Assembly: GCF_963678635.1 (NCBI RefSeq)
Contig: NC_087071.1
Location: forward strand, 42,854,153-42,918,152
Direction of reading: 5' to 3'
Length of the DNA: 64,000 bases
DNA from: Symsagittifera roscoffensis
Taxonomy: Eukaryota > Xenacoelomorpha > Acoela > Convolutidae
The position numbers and the translations under genes were made by a program. Positions within the stretch are counted from its first letter, which is position 1. Each line of letters starts with the position of its first letter. A model generated the notes under the pieces. It searched no databases. It saw nothing but the letters and a program-made list of their open reading frames with translations, and was not told the DNA's origin. Below, piece after piece: positions 53,697 to 64,000 of this stretch.

Positions 53697-56600
53697 GTTC
53701 AAGATCTACAGAATCTTTTCAATTTGACCGAACTAATTCGTAAGCTTTCAATTTTAACGTACAATCAACTAATTTCCAAGTACTGTTCTGCTAGCTACAC
53801 GAGTGATTCAAAGAATTTGGCGATTCAAACATTTTTGTCTGTGTCAAACAAACCTTTTTCTGGAAAATTTGACTCGAAAAATCAAAATAATTTAGGTTCT
53901 TAAACAAAGCCAAACTTTGGATGTATGGGTTGCATGGCTGACAAAATTTTCAAAGTAAAATTTTCGAACATAATGAAAAAAGTTTTTTCACTATTGCCGG
54001 AAAATTTAATTCCCACTTAACTACTCGGCTCTCTAACTTGAGAAAGTTGTGCTGAATTGTTTTCGGTCGAAGCACAAATGTTAAGTAAAAAGCGGAAAAG
54101 ATGAATTTTAGATTTTTGGAAAAATAGTAGTCAAACATTTTCATTTTATGTGAAATCGTTTACCATGTTGATTTCGTAAAAGTTTTGTAGGTATGGAATT
54201 TTATGGATGGTATTGTATGACAAGAAGTTTTTAATCCGCAGAATTTGCACGAAACATTTTTTTAGTAAAACGGGGTTAAAATGAATGGGCGAGTTTGGTG
54301 ATTCAAATATTTTTAACGAAAAATAAACCAATTTTTAAGGACAAATCCCCTTTTTGTTTTTTTTGGGAAAATTCTTATGGAAAAAAATTATTCAACCAAG
54401 ATTTTTTTGTTTTATAGTTGGTTTGAAAATCAAACCATAGTCAATGTGTTTTGAGTTGAGCAGTGAGTTGAATCATTTGGCGAATCATATGTTTGATTGC
54501 ATTAGAGAACCCACTTTTTGTAACCCAGGTCCTGTGAACTCGAAAATCAAGCACTTATCTCAAAGACGCTTGAAAATTTAACAAAGAAAGTAAAGGTTAG
54601 TTGAAAAACTTATGATCGATCAAAATTGTTCAAAATGAGGTCCGTCAAAATTTCTCCAAAACTCTTCTAGATCTCATCTTTTACGAGATAGTCAAAACAG
54701 CTATTTTGAAAAAATGGATTACATAATTGCAATTTACTATAAATAAGCTTGTAATAAGCTTGAAATTATAAGATGTAATTTTTCTACAAAAAAATTATAA
54801 ATATAGTCAGATGAAAAAAAAGTTTGCATTACAAAAAAAAATTTGCTTCCTCTAAGTTTGGCTGAAAATCTTTGGTTTAAAAACTTTTTTTCAAGTGCCC
54901 AAATTGGATGGTTTCTACCATAAAAAAGTTTCCGTTTTCAGAATAATCTGCACAAAGAATGTCCAGTGTTAGCTTTTTTTCCGTTTTCTATATACGAGAA
55001 ATGGTTGTTTTGAATTAGAAGATATTAAGTTTGATTAGATATTGCCTCTTCCAGTCTTAACTCTTGATCCATTTAGCACATTCTTTCCGTTGCAAAGCAC
55101 TAGAAAGATACAAGAATGTAGGCAAAAAAATGAAACCGACATATTAGAGGCATTTCAACATTGGGAAATGAATTATGCATCGTAACAATTTGAATACAAT
55201 TTTTCCTACAAATTTAGAGGTTTAGTATGTATTTCTTCAAATTCAACTTCCCGTTTTGGGTAAAATAGCTGAGTCTTTTTTTAATTTGTTCAGAAATTGC
55301 AACTGTGTATTTTATAGTTTAAACTCCCTCATTTTTTGACTTTAGGTTCAATGCCTAATCCATTAAACTGAAAGCTTCTACTGCCTTACTGCCTATTTGA
55401 AAGATATTAAGTTCACTGACTCACCAAGTACTTGTCGATGTTTTGCCATCGGTCCATCTCCAGAGGCTTCTAATGAGCGGTTTTTTGCCCCAAACTGAAA
55501 AGGTCGCAAGTTGTCTCGAAAAAATTATAATGCAGTTCCAACAGTTCTCAATTTGGCATGCTGTAGTACAAAGAATCCTGCTGTAATTGTTCCACGATGC
55601 TCTTTAGTAGATTAAAAAAAACTTCACTTCATAGAGGACTTTAGCTACAATATTGACTTACTCGGAGAACTGGTTAATGATATCTGAATTCGTTTTTCGT
55701 CACCAAGAAATTTGTCATTATTTGCTTTGATCTGTCTTTTTTATGATAACAATAGGAACCACTTCTTAGCAACTTTATTAATTCGGCTACCACACTAGAC
55801 AGGTGATTCTCGTCAAAAATTTGCCTAGTAACAGCAACGTACTGAACAAAACTGTTAAACAATTTACGAGGTGTGTTTTATACAAATCGATGAAATTTGT
55901 ACACTGTAACCCAAAAATCAAATAAAAGTTGAAGAGTGGTGTAACAAGTGTGCCGTGTTTTAAAATGAAGCTCAATGTCAACATTCGATGCGGCTTCTTA
56001 AATAGATTTTTGTTTTCTACGTACTCTTTTTATATTCCCCGATATAGTTTCTTGTAAAATCGATAACTTTGAAAAAAGGTAGAAAATTGGAGAATTTGAC
56101 CGTAAGTTCATATGGAACAAGGAAATGGCATTATATTTAGCCGGACAATAATTCTTCTCTTATCTTTGGCAATAGTGAATAAAGAGAAAGAAGTCCTGCG
56201 AGTGAAAATTATATTGTAACGTGAGTTTTCAAGTCCACGATGTTCTCAATTCGATCCAACCATTCACATTCACACAGTTCTTCTAAGGAGTATTTTTTCT
56301 TTTCGAAGCTCGTCGTTGTTTTCTTCGTTCCTCGTTTGATTGCCTCGTCAGTAAGGCTAGCGCCAGCTTTTTTACAGAGACAGAAAAAGTTATCATTTTG
56401 CCTGAAAAACGTTTTAAATTGGTTACAATGTTTTTCAACACTGAAAAAATCAATTTTTTGAAGTAAACAACACTCAAGTAATCAAGTCAATAAAAATTGA
56501 GGTAATCAATTTTTGTTACTTCAATTCCTGTAGTAGTTTTCCCTTTTTCATTAAGGTCTGGTCGCTTTAAAATATGACGCGAACGTTTTTTTCAAACATT

Positions 56601-58674
56601 TGAACTCGATATTGCCTTGCTTCAAATTTTTCTGTTTTCTATTTGTAGTCTAGTCTCGTATATAAGCATGCGGGAGGAAATAGTTGACTGACATCAATCT
56701 CGAAAATTAATTTACTAAATTAGTTTGTATTTCAAAAAAATGTTCCTTTGCTACTGCTTTCTCTGAGAAAACAATTGAGGAGCCGCCTTTCATTTCTCCC
56801 CGTGTTTTTTCCAAGCAAGTGACACTCATCCGAGAAGAAGGGACAAAATTCAAGCTAGGTAAATTGGGAAGGCAGATATTTGTTTGATTGTGTATTTTAC
56901 AACAGAGTTTTATCATGGTAAATTTCAATCCTTTAATGCAAAACTTTGTTGTTCTACCAATGAAAAAAATTGCAAAAAATTGTAATTTTTCCGGTTCCGA
57001 AACTTATTTCAAGTAGTTGTAGTTTTCAATCGCGTAAGTGATTTGGGTTTATCTCGAGTTTTTTTCATCGCTGGCTCTTCAGCTCTCACACTGCTGAGAA
57101 ATTTCTGAAACTCGTCATACTTATTATCGAGGGGGTTTCAATTTTTCAATATGCTCTAAAAATCATCATACAGCGGTATTTTTTGCACATCAAGCTTGTT
57201 GAGGGTATGAAATCTTCCATAGTTAAAGTATTATTTCATTTCACTGGCTTTGTAAGCTCATAGAATAGAGTATAATGTAGTAGCTCTACCCAAAAACTCT
57301 AAAATGTCCAGACGCTGATTGTCTTCAAAATTTAAGGAAACAAAGTCGTTTGCATTTCTTGATCACTGATGGTTAAAAATTTTTCTTGATTAAAAAGAGA
57401 ATGAGACAATACCAGGGGCTTTATACCATTTCGACCACTATTGAACCCAAATAATGGTAGATTATTGGTCTATCTCTCTAGTTGTTGAAATCAAATCAAT
57501 CAGTTTTGAATATTGAGAAATTGAATGGATGCGTCTGTTTCTTCTTCATCCTTGATACATTCATCATCGTGTTCTTCTAATCCAAATTTTGTGAAAATGG
57601 TTTGTTTGTTGAGGATGCTCAGAACTGCGTGTAGTCGCTTTGTGATGTTAATTTCAATTTCTAGAAACCCTAATCATATCTCCGTTTTGACTCGATTTTT
57701 GCATTGCATAAGATTTTGAATGAAATCATGATATTTAAGGACAAAGTATTGCAAATTGGACATGGGAAGCATTTGAAAAAGTTGTCTCTTTTTGATGTGA
57801 ATGATAAATTTGTTATATCAGAGAAACTTCTCTGTTTTCTCGTTTTTACTGATTCTTTCCCGGCTTAATTCGCACACAAATTTCTTTCTACTACATTTTC
57901 AACAGTTGGCATTTATCTTTCGAAACTTATATTAAATCGGCGAGGAATCTTGAATGAAGAAGTTTCAAAAATTATTTGTTGTCATCAACTGCAACTTCTC
58001 GAGATAAGCACAAGATTTCATTGTATGGCTGGCTACTTGAGAACAAAATTAAAAACCTCATTTGGTTTATCCTTAGAATTGGCTTTGGAATCACTGATTC
58101 TGGACTTATCCTATAGGCAGTTTTCCCAGAATCGCCGCAAAAATTGTCAAATTAGTCATCAACTTGAATAGCCATTTTGTATTTTGTCTCGCTTGTGGAC
58201 AAGTTTAAAAGATATCTTATTTATTTACCGTGCTCTGCATAATTGTCAAATCTGCTTTGGTAGAAAGCAACCTTGACTTATTGTAGAGTGTTTTGCCTTC
58301 ATGAGCGTAGAGTTGAAGCTACTTGGATCTTTTTTATTTGAGTAAAACAAGTCCTTGCCAATGTTGACTTTTACGGCACAATTAACCTTCTCAAAGGTTT
58401 GAACCAGTTTTTGGTTAACTAGATTACATTATGTCGCCTTTTTTTCAGCTCAGTGTATGGAAAGAAGTGTTAGAAAACATTCAAATCATAGCGTAGTAGG
58501 TATTCAAATCATTAACGGATTCACTAGCCTTTCTCGCTTTTAATCCGTGATTTTTTTTGCGATAATTTTGAAGTGAATGGCTCGAAAACGTTTCCCTCAC
58601 ACATTACACATTTTTTTGACCTTGTTTTAGACTTAACACCTTACGTGCTCCTTGCTGGTGTAGAAATTTGTCTC
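53697..58674. other. About 5 kb of AT-rich intergenic DNA
   Basis: I see no supported gene. Short frames (for example minus 53950-54331, plus 56240-56461, minus 56707-56928, plus 57525-57719, plus 57950-58171) are low-complexity or lack motifs, splice context and neighbours. No tandem arrays of note. Confidence 0.5.
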
Positions 58675-58821
58675 TTATTTTTTGTAAAAACAACTTTTAC
58701 ATCCTGGACAAGAATTAACTCCTCGGTCCCAAGTTCCATTAATTTGAGCTGCATATTGACGAAGATGCATCTTAGTGTTTTCATCGCATTCCACTTTCTC
58801 TTTTTTGTTGAGTGAAGGCAT
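58675..58821 (-). pseudogene. Small Cys-containing exon-like fragment
   Basis: A minus-strand frame starts ATG at 58821, directly after a good acceptor (CACACTTTTCAG). It reads MPSLNKKEKVECDENTKMHL and ends VNSCPGCKSCFYKK. It could be a decayed zinc-finger exon in which several ligands are lost. It abuts the integrase relic at 58968-59382, so it may belong to the same old insertion. Function is unknown. Confidence 0.25.
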
Positions 58822-58967
58822 CTGAAAAGTGTGGGAAATATAGCTCGTACCAGATTTAAGTGAAAATACTTGAACGAAAGTTACGAAAATGGGAGATTTG
58901 AAATGTCCCAAAAACTTATTAAAAAATTTATACTTTTTTTGTGCTATCACTGCATTTCAGTAGCAGA

Positions 58968-59382
58968 GTGTTCTCGTGCCCTGTCAGCATAATGTGCTGA
59001 CTAATGCCTGTAGTAGAGTCCTGCGTACTATAACAAGCTTCCATCACTTTTGGCAAATATCAACCCCAGTCAGTCATGTAAGCCCAAAACAGTAGAGACT
59101 CAACGTGGAAACCAGACGTTCGGTTTTGTATCGCTATTAAGGCATTGTCAGTGGTTGGTTCATTGTCGAATAAGCTTGGGCCAATTGAGAACGTCTCATG
59201 AGTTCCTTAGTTAGCTTGGCTACGCAAGCAGTTCCATTGTCTCCGACTGGAACGTCATCGGACATCCATGCCTGGTCATCTAACTATTGATCATGTGATC
59301 GCAAATCTCCTCGGCTGAGGCTGTTATGCAGGTCACATCAACGCATTCTTTATGACGTGATTGATCATTACCAAAAATTAAC
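58968..59382 (-). pseudogene. Integrase relic of the giant element family
   Basis: The reverse complement aligns by eye with the integrase core of the giant element (about 24115-24525). Shared words include CCTGCATAAC, GTCCGATGACGTT, CTAAGGAACTCATGAGACG (GAAAGAGCTTATTAGACG in the giant element) and CCAACCACTGAC. It reads RHGCPMTFQ at the position of the same block in pol. It has many stops. It is an isolated fragment, higher in G+C than its surroundings, without LTRs nearby. Confidence 0.8.
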
Positions 59383-59924
59383 CAGCAGAGATTTAAAAAA
59401 ATCAGAGTCCAGCAATCTACCTTTATCATATTTTAAAAGTGTTTTAACAATATTTGAAAAATTTTATCGAGAACATTTGAACTTTCTCTAGTTCCTTAAC
59501 AAAAAAAATCATAATTTTTTTTCTGATTGACGAAATAGGAATGAATTTTAGTTTTTTTAAGTTTTCTAGACAGTTTTTGAACAATTCTCAGACTAAGTGC
59601 AGGTCTCGTTAGAGAAAATTACTAAATCGGAGAGTTAAACTTTGATCCAAGTTTTGAGTATCACAGCTTCAAACTCACGGCTGATACGAATCTGACATGA
59701 AGTTTCAAGTTTATTCTAGAAAACTTATAACAAATTAAAAAATCCTTTGAAAAGTTATTGAAAAAAAAAAACAATTTTTAAAGGCAAATTCAGACTCAAA
59801 GCAGCCAATTTATGCTATGTGCAACGCTTACAATTTCAGAATGGGCGCCGGTATTTTACAATCATAACAACGCATCAACAAAATGAATCTAAAACCACCA
59901 AATTCTTGACGTCTACTTAAGCAG
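59383..59924. other. No gene seen
   Basis: AT-rich spacer between the integrase relic and the second Ty3-like element. Confidence 0.5.
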
Positions 59925-59944
59925 AACTCAGACTCTCCACCCTC

Positions 59945-60154
59945 ATGAGAGAATGTAAAGCCATCATATTTACGCTAACAGAATATCAGTTCTTAATTCT
60001 TAGAACAAAACATCCAACAGTTTTATTTACAGATCATGAACGCATAGTTTTCTTCTTTACAAAGAAATCTAAGTCTAACAATAAAGTTGATAGGTTTCAA
60101 CTAATTTCATGGACGTATAAATGGGGCAGCAGGCAAAAACATTGCTTTACCTAA
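59945..60154 (+). pseudogene. RNase H C-terminal part, second Ty3-like element
   Basis: The frame reads MRECKAIIFTLTEYQFLILR, then KHPTVLFTDHERIVFFFTKK: the Glu helix and the FTDH strand of Ty3-type RNase H. VDRFQLISWTYKW follows. Beyond 60154 the frame is broken, but the next segment reads NTPPELL, as expected after RNase H. Repeated at 63475-63620. Confidence 0.7.
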
Positions 60155-60559
60155 TAAACTTAGTCGAAATACACCACCCGAACTACTTACACAAAAAACA
60201 ACCGTAAGAAAACAACAAAACTAGAAAAGTCTTTTTTGCAAAAGACGAAACATCACTACGACTAGAATGTAAATACGCAGTTAAAAAATACTGTGACTAC
60301 GCGAAAAATTAATTTAGAAAATTTTCCCTTCTATCTATATTGCCAAAAACATCACTATCAAGTCTTTTTGTTGTAAAGCTTATTAGAACCAAAATGATAC
60401 TATCATGAAAACACATTAACACAAAAAAAACACAATTGAAAATATATCAGCAAAAACCACAACGAATTAAAACATTCTCACTCATAGAAAAAGAAGACCC
60501 AACAGACACAATATTTTGTCAGGCGCTCTTGAATCAAGTCAAAATATAAATTCAATAAA

Positions 60560-60910
60560 ACATTTGTTTTACAAGACCATTTGGATATTATACCACTATC
60601 AAAGAACGAAGTTCAAAAAAATTTTCTACCTATCACGGAAAAGTTAACACTTCAATCACTACAAAAATATCAAACTCTTGTTTCTGTTATAAAACAACTA
60701 AGATCTTGGCACAAATACAAAACAAAACCCATTGAATTCGATATCACAAATTTAGGAAATAAAAATTTACTCCATTGTTTCTGCAAATTTAACAATAACA
60801 AACAAATGAAAACACTGACTTTTTCAATTCCATTACTCAGAAATGAAAGTTCTCTGTTTACCACTAAGTCTAATCATAATAGAAATTCATTTTTGACTTT
60901 GTTTGAATAA
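60560..60910 (+). pseudogene. Integrase N-terminal linker, second Ty3-like element
   Basis: An open frame of about 109 codons: LDIIPLSKNEVQKNFLPITE, then VSVIKQLRSWHKYKTKPIEF, the type of segment that precedes the zinc domain of integrase. The HHCC domain itself is only faintly readable at 60910-61070 (a DCNTCQ-like trace near 60995). Confidence 0.5.
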
Positions 60911-61084
60911 AAAAGTTATTAACAATCAGAGAAAATATATTCAAATTTCACTCAAGGTTTCTCTTTTCCAAGTGCACAGATTTGGAAAAAAACTTTGTAA
61001 TGACTGTAACACATGCCAGTTACAGAAACCATCTCCTAATAAAAATAAATAGCAGAAAGACAGGACTTTAGAGGACAAAATTTG

Positions 61085-61700
61085 CATTTTAATCATAGAA
61101 TATCATTCAATACAAAAGGCCCCCTAGCTTCCTCCTCAGAAGGAAATTCATAGTGGTAATTTTAGATGCATTTTACCATTACGTAAAACTCAACTCTATA
61201 TCCCATTTTAACCCTTATTATGCAAACACAACGCTTGATGAACACTGGATAGCAAGATTTGGTCTACCCGAAATCCATGTCACAGATAATGGAACAGAAT
61301 TCATAAACAATGAAATATTTATCTCATGTCATCTTTATAATATCAATCAAAAAACTAGAACATCACATGCCCCATGGACAAATAACTAGTCGAAGGCAAG
61401 AACTGCTCCCTACAAGAATACCTCCGATGTATAAAAAACGGAAACTACCAAAAATACACCTAATGGTCATCAAATTTAAAATTTTTCTCTTCATCACATA
61501 ACTCTCAGGTGAAAAAATTATTTGGACTATCATCATATGAAATGGTTTTTATACCAAAAACCATACAAGCCTACAAGGTTCAATGTAAATTTATCAAAAA
61601 ACGCACAAGTTTATTGTCAACCAACTAAAGATTCAATTTGTTACAAGCTACCACTTCACTCTCTCTCATGATGAAAACCATTTTCATCATCCACAAACTT
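61085..61700 (+). pseudogene. Integrase core, second Ty3-like element
   Basis: FNTKGPLASSSEGNS (about 61100) occupies the strand of the first catalytic Asp, which is Asn here. The frame 61153-61389 reads HWIARFGLPEIHVTDNGTEF, with the second catalytic Asp at VTDNGTEF, then TRTSHAPWTN. The Glu helix is frameshifted after 61390. Past 61500 only traces remain. The copy is inactive. Confidence 0.75.
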
Positions 61701-62380
61701 TAGAACTAGCGTCTGGAACCCACACAAAATGGATTTTAAAAAGAAATAAAAAGCACAATGAAAGTTATCATAAAATTGCAAAGATTTTGATATTAAGACA
61801 AAAAATTAAACCTCAAACAATTTCACGCTTTACGCCAGCATAAAACTTTGAAATTGCAACGTTTGTTTCAATTTTTACAATATAAAAAAGAATCTCAGAA
61901 AAGCTAAAACTTATTCAAAAATGACTACATCAGGTTACCGGAAAACGTACAGACATTACATATAAACTAATAGAAAACAAAAAAAACAGTACAGCATAGA
62001 AACATTCTTTTAACATACTATCCGAAACAATGCGCTCTTCGTTCGACCCCTCTCGATTTAAACTCCGGAAAAATCAAAAAACTAATTGGATAAAGCAAAT
62101 CACTTTTGAACGCTTATTTCAGACTCAAATAAACAAAAATTTTAAAATTCTGTTTTCGAAATTTCGTACAATCTTTTCTACAATTTTTCAACTCGATTTG
62201 TTAGATTTCCTAATTCTCAATTTTCAAATCTTTAGAACCCAGTTTATAATCTTCTATTCTTTCATCCAAACGTATATTTCTCTCTCCGAAACTATTGACC
62301 ATCTAATTAGGTACGTAACTGAATAAATTTCATAAATGGTACCATTTTTTTGAGGAGGAAAGACATTTGTTTTTGTGATT
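61701..62380 (+). other. Decayed 3' pol region
   Basis: Plus-strand traces with stops in all frames. A 98-codon frame at 62030-62326 has no motif. It is presumably the rest of pol and the start of any downstream gene of the element. Confidence 0.35.
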
Positions 62381-63050
62381 TTTTTGTTGACAGCTTCCCT
62401 AACTTTGACATTTTATGGTTTTAAATGTATCAAGAAAGCAATAATCGCTTTTGTACTAGCAACAGTTTTGATCATGATTTTTGCTGCAGAATAATATCGA
62501 AAACAAAAATTAAAAAAAAAAGTAGAAAATTTTATAATCAGATAATTTCAAAATTGCCAATCCAAAGCCTATTAAGGATATCCCTCCAAACAAGCTACCC
62601 TATGACCCCAAACAACGCCTATATTTAGTCAAACAAATCAACCCAATCAACTACTCGTATATCATATGTAGAGAACCCCTACACCTTTGAAGAAGGACAC
62701 TCGTAATTGTCAGAGCCACTGAAACCAGCCATCCGTCACGTACCCCTCAACGAACCACAATACGAACCAACATACAGTACTTACCCCTCAGTACAACAAG
62801 AACTTAACAAAACATTTGAGCCAAAATCGATACCTGACAACTATAATAGACAGAAAAGTTATTCAACCAGACACAAAAGAGATCTAACAACAGCAAAAGT
62901 TCAATTTGATATCCCCTCATCACCATCATCAACCCCTCTAGATCATTCTCATAGAACCATTCAAAGTACCCCTCACCACTCCAATTCACTTCTCAACAAA
63001 TTACGTTAAATTATCCATCAGATTATTTGGGTTAAGCACCGACTTCTAAA
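62381..63050 (+). pseudogene. Possible downstream (third-gene) remnant
   Basis: A broken frame near 62425-62485 reads KKAIIAFVLATVLIMIFAAE, a single hydrophobic membrane-spanning-like stretch followed by basic residues. An open frame at 62707-63009 is Pro/Ser/Thr-rich and resembles a cytoplasmic tail. The position after integrase and the single membrane segment would fit the end of an envelope-like gene, as in some Ty3-like elements. The evidence is weak and no receptor-binding or fusion domain can be read. Confidence 0.25.
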
Positions 63051-63187
63051 CAATTTCGTGAAAATCCCTTAGATCACCCACTCCGAAATGTAAAGAAATG
63101 CATCACCAACAAGCTTTCTTTCTCAAGGCGAACCAGATTTTTTAAGCGATCCAATAGTTTTTTCTTCGGATACCTCCTTATCACTAC

Positions 63188-63297
63188 CAAATCATTGTCC
63201 CTTCCAATTAGACAACAGATAACGTGAACTACAATGGAGAAGCAAATCATTATCCCTTCCAATTAGACGACAGATACCGTGAATTTTAAGGCAGAAG
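63188..63297 (+). repeat. 55-bp direct repeat, two copies
   Basis: CAAATCATTGTCCCTTCC at 63188 and CAAATCATTATCCCTTCC at 63243 start two 55-bp units (with AATTAGAC-ACAGATA-CGTGAA following in each). It lies between the two copies of the second Ty3-like element. Confidence 0.75.
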
Positions 63298-63474
63298 CAA
63301 GACTTTACACCAAGTCTGGAACTTTTTTGTGGCCCGCCGTCCACTTTTTTGCCAACACCTCGATAATAGACAACTCCATAATTGGGCACTAAATAGTTTG
63401 CAATTTAAACACAATATTCAAAAAGACATTCGAGAACAGTATATTCAGATTCTTTTACAGCGAAACTTAACTTA

Positions 63475-64000
63475 AGTTTTATTTCCAAATCATGAACCCA
63501 TAATTTTCTTCTTTACAAAAAAACCTAATCCTAACAATGAAGTTTATAGGTTTCAACTAATTTCATGGACGTATAAATGGGACAGCAGGCAAAAACATTG
63601 CTTTACCTAATAAACTTAGTCGAAATACACCACCCGAACTACTTACACAAAAAACAATCGTAAGAAAACAACAAAACTAGAAAAGTCTTTTTCGCAAAAG
63701 ACGAAACATCGCTACGACTAGAATGAAAATACGCAGTTGAAAATTACTGTGAATACGCGAAAAATTAATTTAGAACATTTTGACTTCTATCTATATTGCC
63801 AAAACAATCACTACCAAGTCCTTTTTTTGTAAAGCACATAAGAAACCAAAATCATACTATCATGAAAACGCATTAACACAAAAAAAAACACAATTAAAAA
63901 ATATATCAGCAAAAACCACGACGAAATAAAATAGTCCCACTCATAGAAAAATTAGACCCAACAGACACAATAATTTTGTCAGGCGCTCTTGAATCAAGTC
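63475..64000 (+). repeat. Second copy of the RNase H segment (continues past the window)
   Basis: Aligns with about 60020-60545: both carry ATTTCATGGACGTATAAATG, GCAGGCAAAAACATTGCTTT, ACACCACCCGAACTACTTAC and CAGGCGCTCTTGAATCAAGT. It is the start of a further copy of the second Ty3-like element, about 3.45 kb from the first. The segment 63290-63475 in front of it holds no identified LTR. Confidence 0.85.

Larger units (their letters stand above)
59925..63050 (+). mobile_element. Second decayed Ty3-like LTR element (pol and 3' part)
   Basis: RNase H, integrase N-terminal linker, integrase core and downstream traces occur in order on the plus strand with many frameshifts. Sequence and composition differ from the giant element (very A-rich), so it is a separate family. 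No LTR was identified. A second RNase H-containing segment begins near 63475 in the same orientation, so two copies may lie in tandem. Confidence 0.7.

Noticed and set aside
1-64000. tRNA or rRNA genes, prokaryotic operons, or integrated prophage
   Set aside because: No cloverleaf or rRNA-like segment was noticed by eye, and the short closely spaced frames are retroelement debris. A tRNAscan or Rfam run would be needed to exclude small RNAs fully.

Overview
This is animal (metazoan) nuclear DNA: AT-rich, with one intron-containing gene, a 200-base assembly gap (45321-45520) and many layers of decayed transposable elements. The phylum cannot be fixed from the sequence. The mix of LINE, Penelope-like and Ty3-like families fits many aquatic invertebrates. 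There is no sign of a prokaryote or plasmid, and apart from the TRIM-type gene almost every coding trace belongs to a mobile element.

Layout. (1) 1163-4990: a rotted non-LTR retrotransposon (LINE). (2) 5232-10816: three tandem units of up to 2 kb, each carrying a solo-LTR-like core related to the LTR of the large element; a fourth, inverted unit lies at 43457-44902. (3) 10817-12779, resuming at 36756-37480, is a decayed reverse-transcriptase gene cut open by a giant LTR retrotransposon (12780-36755); an inverted second copy lies at 41140-43456. (4) 37490-41125: two Penelope-like elements (PLE) with GIY-YIG domains, arranged 5' to 5', one truncated and one nearly full length. Without the giant insertion, 8.8-44.9 kb is a large imperfect palindrome centred near 38570. 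(5) 44881-45111: an orphan coding-like fragment on the minus strand. (6) 46108-47274: a non-autonomous DNA element with long inverted termini. (7) 48636-51143: a two-exon RING/B-box (TRIM-like) gene. (8) 53315-53696: a near-perfect 382-bp palindrome. (9) 58968-59382: a minus-strand integrase relic of the giant family. (10) 59925-64000: a second, unrelated decayed Ty3-like element with a repeated RNase H segment.

The exciting system is the giant element: about 24 kb, with ~0.92-kb LTRs (TGTGACATTCG...CGAATGTTACA) that differ by about 4% by eye. Its order is LTR, 3-kb leader with a reiterated CCGGAGGGGT motif, Gag (coiled coil, RG-rich, two CCHC knuckles), aspartic protease, RT, RNase H, integrase, acidic tail, an OARD1/TARG1-like macrodomain, then about 9 kb of extra ORFs. 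These begin with a coiled-coil protein and an SGNH/GDSL hydrolase, followed by several proteins I do not recognise. A 14-base copy of the polypurine tract recurs four times inside pol in two reading frames. The copy is dead: it has frameshifts, stop codons and a deleted RT catalytic Asp-Asp pair, but its layout is readable.
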